From: Candidatus Obscuribacterales bacterium
GTDB lineage: Bacteria > Cyanobacteriota > Vampirovibrionia > Obscuribacterales > Obscuribacteraceae
DNA: 8,180 nucleotides
NCBI GenBank assembly: GCA_021732245.1
Contig: JAKFVJ010000110.1
Coordinates: 1 to 8,180, forward strand
Reading direction: 5' to 3'
A program made the translations under genes and the position numbers. A model generated the notes under the pieces. The model saw nothing but the letters and a program-made list of their open reading frames with translations. It was not told the origin of the DNA and searched no databases. Of the stretch, positions 5,293 to 8,180 are shown in pieces (within the stretch, counting starts at the first letter, position 1; the number at the start of each line of letters is the position of its first letter).

Positions 5293-8076
5293 TTAGCAAG
5301 GACCTCCGTGGCTGCAGTTCGGGCGGCATCTGCCGCCGTTGTTGTTGTTATTATTGTTGTTATTCGAAGGCGGCGCTGCGTTGTGCGGTTGAGCGCTGAT
5401 GCTTTTGTGACGCTTGGTTGCTCTTTCCTGAGCAAGACGAATCTTGCTTGTGTCAGGAGCAAATGCGCCTGCTCCACTTACTGGGAAGCATTCACACGGA
5501 CAATCAATCGGTCTTGCTCCGTGATAAATGCCGGCCTTCAGTGTTGTGGCACAGGGGTCGGGTATGTTAGCTTGCGAGCCCTTTCCATTCCATCCTGCTG
5601 AAGCATCTGGTTGGTTGAAGAATTCGCGTAGGCTTAACTCACCAAGTACGCCCTTGAAACCAGTCGATGGTGTCAGAACATACATTGCCCACCAGCGAAC
5701 GTCAGTAGCGTTTTGCTCGTTGGTTTGCTGGTTGACGAATGGAGTTGTGTAACCCCAGTCTCCAGCAATGTTGTAAATGCCTTCTCTGTTGGGATAACGC
5801 GGTCCAAGATAAGCAACCGTGTTGGTGTCCTTATCGAAAGGATTATCCGAACGCGGCGTATCTTTGTCGAGCGATTCACCAATTGCTGTGCCGTCTGGTT
5901 TTAGCGCTTGGTAGTCTCTAACTTCAGGTGCATTATCCAGTTTGCAAATGAGAGCCGGTTTGGTCGGGTCGTTTGGTTTTGTTCCGGCCATGAAATAAAC
6001 GCTTCTTCCCATTGGGAGTTGCGGATTATTGTTTGGCAACTGAACGAGGTCTTTGGCGATCTCCTCCACTGTATAGGATTCCAAGCCTTGACCCATCTGG
6101 TGTACGCGTGTCAGCAGTCTGGATAGGATGGCATCCGTGTACAGTTTGTGTTCTTCGTTACGCTGACCTGCTCCAGCCATTGAAGCAACGGACCATGGTC
6201 CTCCGCTAACTACACCTGGAACACCGTTCGGGAATAGAAAATCAGTAACTGTTCCTTCGTTGGCGAAGGATGAAGGATTACCAATCGTCAGTTTGACTCC
6301 ACGAGGTCCTCTCACCATCATCATTCCTGAGAACAATTGTGCTGGGTGAGTCTTATTGTTTAACCATTCATACACGAGAGGCTTTTGATTTGCTTGGAAT
6401 GGATCATTCCAACCATTTTTGAATCCAAGTTGACTATCACTTTGACACAACTTAACACCCATCTTGTTGTTGCCATCTACTACTAGCGGACCAGCGGACC
6501 AGATGTGCGGGTGGGCTGTGCTTCCGTAGACGGTTTTGTTGTCGTCGTGCGGACCATATATGTTGATCTGTTGTGTATACCATTCATCAGCAATCAAATC
6601 CGTGTTTGGTGTCGGTATGCCGATCGTTGTGTGATCAACTGGTTTGCAGTTGCTCGGGTTCAGGTATTTCTTCAAGTCATCTGTATTTTGAACGTCTTTG
6701 CTCACATATGAATTTGGCAGTGGTGCGTTCAAACACTCCCAACGATTGCCACCACCTAAATCCGTGGTTGGTTCAGCATCGGGAACGGTGCCATCAGCAA
6801 TTTTGCTGTAATAAGTATCTTCAATTGCCAACTGAGTGCCCCAGACAAAACTAGCATTGTCTGCGGTCTTCAGTGGTGGCTTACTTGGATTTGCCGGATC
6901 TTTAACAAGAAGTACCGGGCTATCCATTAAAGCAACGATTGCATCGCCCTTTGATCCAGGCGGTCCATCTGAATTTGAGCGGGCATAGAGCATCTCAAAG
7001 TTCAAATATTCAATTGCGTGCAAGCCGCGTGGTGGAATTAGCGGACGAGCAACGGTTTGGGCGGACGCAACTCTGAACTCACCGCCACCTTGTTGCATGG
7101 CACGATAGTTGGCTACGCGTACTACACCAGGAATGCTGACGGAGCGTGAATCCAAGTCGCCTGATTCACCGTAACTGGTCAATTCGACCATGCCAACAGT
7201 GTTCTCTCCTTCTCTCTTAGCTTCAAGCTGAGCTTGAACCATGAAAGTATTAGGAACTAGATTGTCCGTGTTTTGGCTACCGACGCTATTTTTGTCGCTA
7301 GCTTTAAATGCACTTTGCGAAATCAGGTGAGGCTTACCTGAAAGTGGAACAAATGTGTATCTCAAACCGGAACTTAATTCGATGTCCTTGTAGCCAGGAA
7401 CGGCACCGTTAGCGCCTAAGCCAAGCTTGTTCCATGTTTCATCGGTTAGTCCTTCCGGCCTTTGCGAATCTTTCAAGAAAACGTTGGATGAGCTGCCTTT
7501 ATCGCAGTAGGCAACATCCCATGTTCCTGTTACTTTTGTAGTTTTGCTGTGGGTTGCGCTACGTCCAAGTTCGCGGGCTTCGTTTGCGGTACAGAAGTCT
7601 ACGAATGCAGTCTTCAGGTCAGGGCAATCAGACAATTTGGTTTTTAAGGCTTTGGATACGTCACCAGCAACGGTCGCCATCTTGACGGCATTCTGCCTGG
7701 CTTCTTCAGCAGCGGCGCCACGCAAGGTAGGGTTCTTGGAGTTAGCCATTGCTTCGTAGTTGAGCCCTACTAATAGAGCCGCACCCCAGACGGAGTTGAT
7801 GTTGCGCAAATTGATTTCGTCTTTATTTGAGCCATCACCGACACCCTTGAAATAAGAAACGGCTTCGGGCGATACATCGCTCAATTTAATTGACGGTTTC
7901 GTCAGTACTGTTTTCGCGACGTTCAATGCGCCTGCGTCAGCCGCGTTGGCGAATTCCTTCTGGCCCCCCTGGACCATCACGAAGTAGAACAGTCCAAGAC
8001 CGATGATTACCACAAGAACTGCTAACGCAATTACAAGCGGTAAGCTCGCGCCAGACTGAGTATGCCTCTTTTTCAT
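5293..8076 (-). CDS. Large TadG-like pseudopilin with Cys-rich, poly-Asn tail
   Basis: Read from the ATG at 8076 the product has 927 residues; AGGAGG eight bases upstream favours this start over an ATG 14 codons earlier. MKKRHTQSGASLPL leads into a membrane helix (about 12-34) and then QKEFANAADAGAL (39-51), the NAADAxAL signature that follows the helix in TadG-like Flp pilus proteins. The rest is a large exported region of unknown fold, rich in Asn, Pro and Gly, longer than the few hundred residues usual for TadG; I see no von Willebrand A motif. The C-terminus has DCPCECF (Cys 859, 861, 863; also Cys842), then a nine-Asn run (905-913) and GGRCRPNCSHGGPC (Cys 917, 921, 927). It probably stands at the pilus tip or base with the two TadE-like proteins encoded on the other strand. 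It is monocistronic as far as visible. Confidence 0.84.
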   Translation of the reverse strand: MKKRHTQSGASLPLVIALAVLVVIIGLGLFYFVMVQGGQKEFANAADAGALNVAKTVLTKPSIKLSDVSPEAVSYFKGVGDGSNKDEINLRNINSVWGAALLVGLNYEAMANSKNPTLRGAAAEEARQNAVKMATVAGDVSKALKTKLSDCPDLKTAFVDFCTANEARELGRSATHSKTTKVTGTWDVAYCDKGSSSNVFLKDSQRPEGLTDETWNKLGLGANGAVPGYKDIELSSGLRYTFVPLSGKPHLISQSAFKASDKNSVGSQNTDNLVPNTFMVQAQLEAKREGENTVGMVELTSYGESGDLDSRSVSIPGVVRVANYRAMQQGGGEFRVASAQTVARPLIPPRGLHAIEYLNFEMLYARSNSDGPPGSKGDAIVALMDSPVLLVKDPANPSKPPLKTADNASFVWGTQLAIEDTYYSKIADGTVPDAEPTTDLGGGNRWECLNAPLPNSYVSKDVQNTDDLKKYLNPSNCKPVDHTTIGIPTPNTDLIADEWYTQQINIYGPHDDNKTVYGSTAHPHIWSAGPLVVDGNNKMGVKLCQSDSQLGFKNGWNDPFQANQKPLVYEWLNNKTHPAQLFSGMMMVRGPRGVKLTIGNPSSFANEGTVTDFLFPNGVPGVVSGGPWSVASMAGAGQRNEEHKLYTDAILSRLLTRVHQMGQGLESYTVEEIAKDLVQLPNNNPQLPMGRSVYFMAGTKPNDPTKPALICKLDNAPEVRDYQALKPDGTAIGESLDKDTPRSDNPFDKDTNTVAYLGPRYPNREGIYNIAGDWGYTTPFVNQQTNEQNATDVRWWAMYVLTPSTGFKGVLGELSLREFFNQPDASAGWNGKGSQANIPDPCATTLKAGIYHGARPIDCPCECFPVSGAGAFAPDTSKIRLAQERATKRHKSISAQPHNAAPPSNNNNNNNNNGGRCRPNCSHGGPC
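5338..5364 (-). repeat. Poly-asparagine codon run in the TadG-like gene
   Basis: Nine consecutive Asn codons mix AAC and AAT (AAT AAC AAC AAT AAT AAC AAC AAC AAC when read on the - strand). The trinucleotide run sits 14 codons before the stop and could change length by slippage in whole codons. It acts as a flexible spacer between the body of the protein and the Cys-rich tail. Confidence 0.85.
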
Positions 8077-8084
8077 GGTGCTAG

Positions 8085-8090
8085 TCCTCC
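8085..8090 (-). promoter_or_regulatory. Ribosome binding site fixing the TadG-like start at 8076
   Basis: The - strand reads a full AGGAGG eight bases before the ATG at 8076-8074. The longer reading from 8118 would place this site inside the coding region and add MRFYRFGLYRRTST ahead of an already complete basic leader, so 8076 is preferred. Confidence 0.85.
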
Positions 8091-8148
8091 TGTACAAACC
8101 AAATCTATAGAAACGCAAACGAGATCCCTACAAATTACGACAAACGCC

Positions 8149-8161
8149 ATTTGCCGCAAAT
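8149..8161. promoter_or_regulatory. 13-bp near-perfect palindrome upstream of the TadG-like gene
   Basis: ATTTGC-C-GCAAAT is a 6+6 inverted repeat with one central base, about 75 to 85 bases upstream of the start at 8076. It is a plausible regulator site for the - strand gene. No strong promoter could be placed beside it, so the role is a guess. Confidence 0.3.
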
Positions 8162-8180
8162 CGCTTTTCTTTCCCCCTGT

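Noticed and set aside
5278..6854. Several short + strand frames opposite the TadG-like gene
   Set aside because: All lie antisense to a single 927-codon frame with a TadG signature. Runs of Val/Ile/Arg come from the reversed Asn and Gly codons.
8104..8133. Possible - strand promoter TTGTAG-18-TATAGA for the TadG-like gene
   Set aside because: Only three and four of six consensus bases match and the spacer is 18; this is expected by chance in AT-rich DNA.

Overview
The window looks like ordinary bacterial chromosome of middling GC content. It has Shine-Dalgarno-led genes, ATGA overlaps between successive genes, and hairpin terminators. Gene content (Tad/Flp pseudopilins, a secreted Thr-Pro repeat protein, an HTTM membrane protein) suggests a surface-pilus-bearing, probably diderm, environmental bacterium. 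A deep-branching lineage such as the non-photosynthetic relatives of cyanobacteria would fit, but that is a hunch; nothing here fixes the taxon. I see no insertion sequence, tRNA, rRNA, CRISPR array or integrase.

Layout on the + strand: (1) the C-terminal part of a protein with a Thr-Pro repeat linker (2-703); (2) a long composite hairpin (747-808), which is a terminator or leader RNA; (3) a cupin-8/JmjC-type Fe(II)/2-oxoglutarate oxygenase (875-2065) closed by a strong intrinsic terminator (2130-2184); (4) a small secreted protein of unknown function (2334-2825); (5) a good sigma-70-type promoter with an inverted repeat lying on it (2872-2900), which should drive a four-gene overlapping operon. 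That operon encodes two TadE-like pseudopilins (2930-3400, 3387-3824), a one-TM protein of the kind that accompanies HTTM proteins (3821-4348) and an HTTM/vitamin K-dependent carboxylase-like membrane protein (4345-5241). On the - strand, a very large TadG-like pseudopilin (8076-5293) converges on this operon. The two sides share a terminator hairpin that contains the HTTM stop codon.

How they may work together: TadE-, TadF- and TadG-like proteins are the minor pseudopilins of Tad pili, so 2930-3824 and 5293-8076 form a minor-pseudopilin island. No Tad motor, platform, secretin or prepilin peptidase gene is visible. The most unusual point is that two pseudopilin genes are translationally chained to an HTTM protein and its partner. 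In the HTTM protein a lysine aligns with the catalytic lysine of animal gamma-glutamyl carboxylase. A membrane enzyme dedicated to modifying or assembling the pseudopilins is a testable inference, not something the sequence proves.
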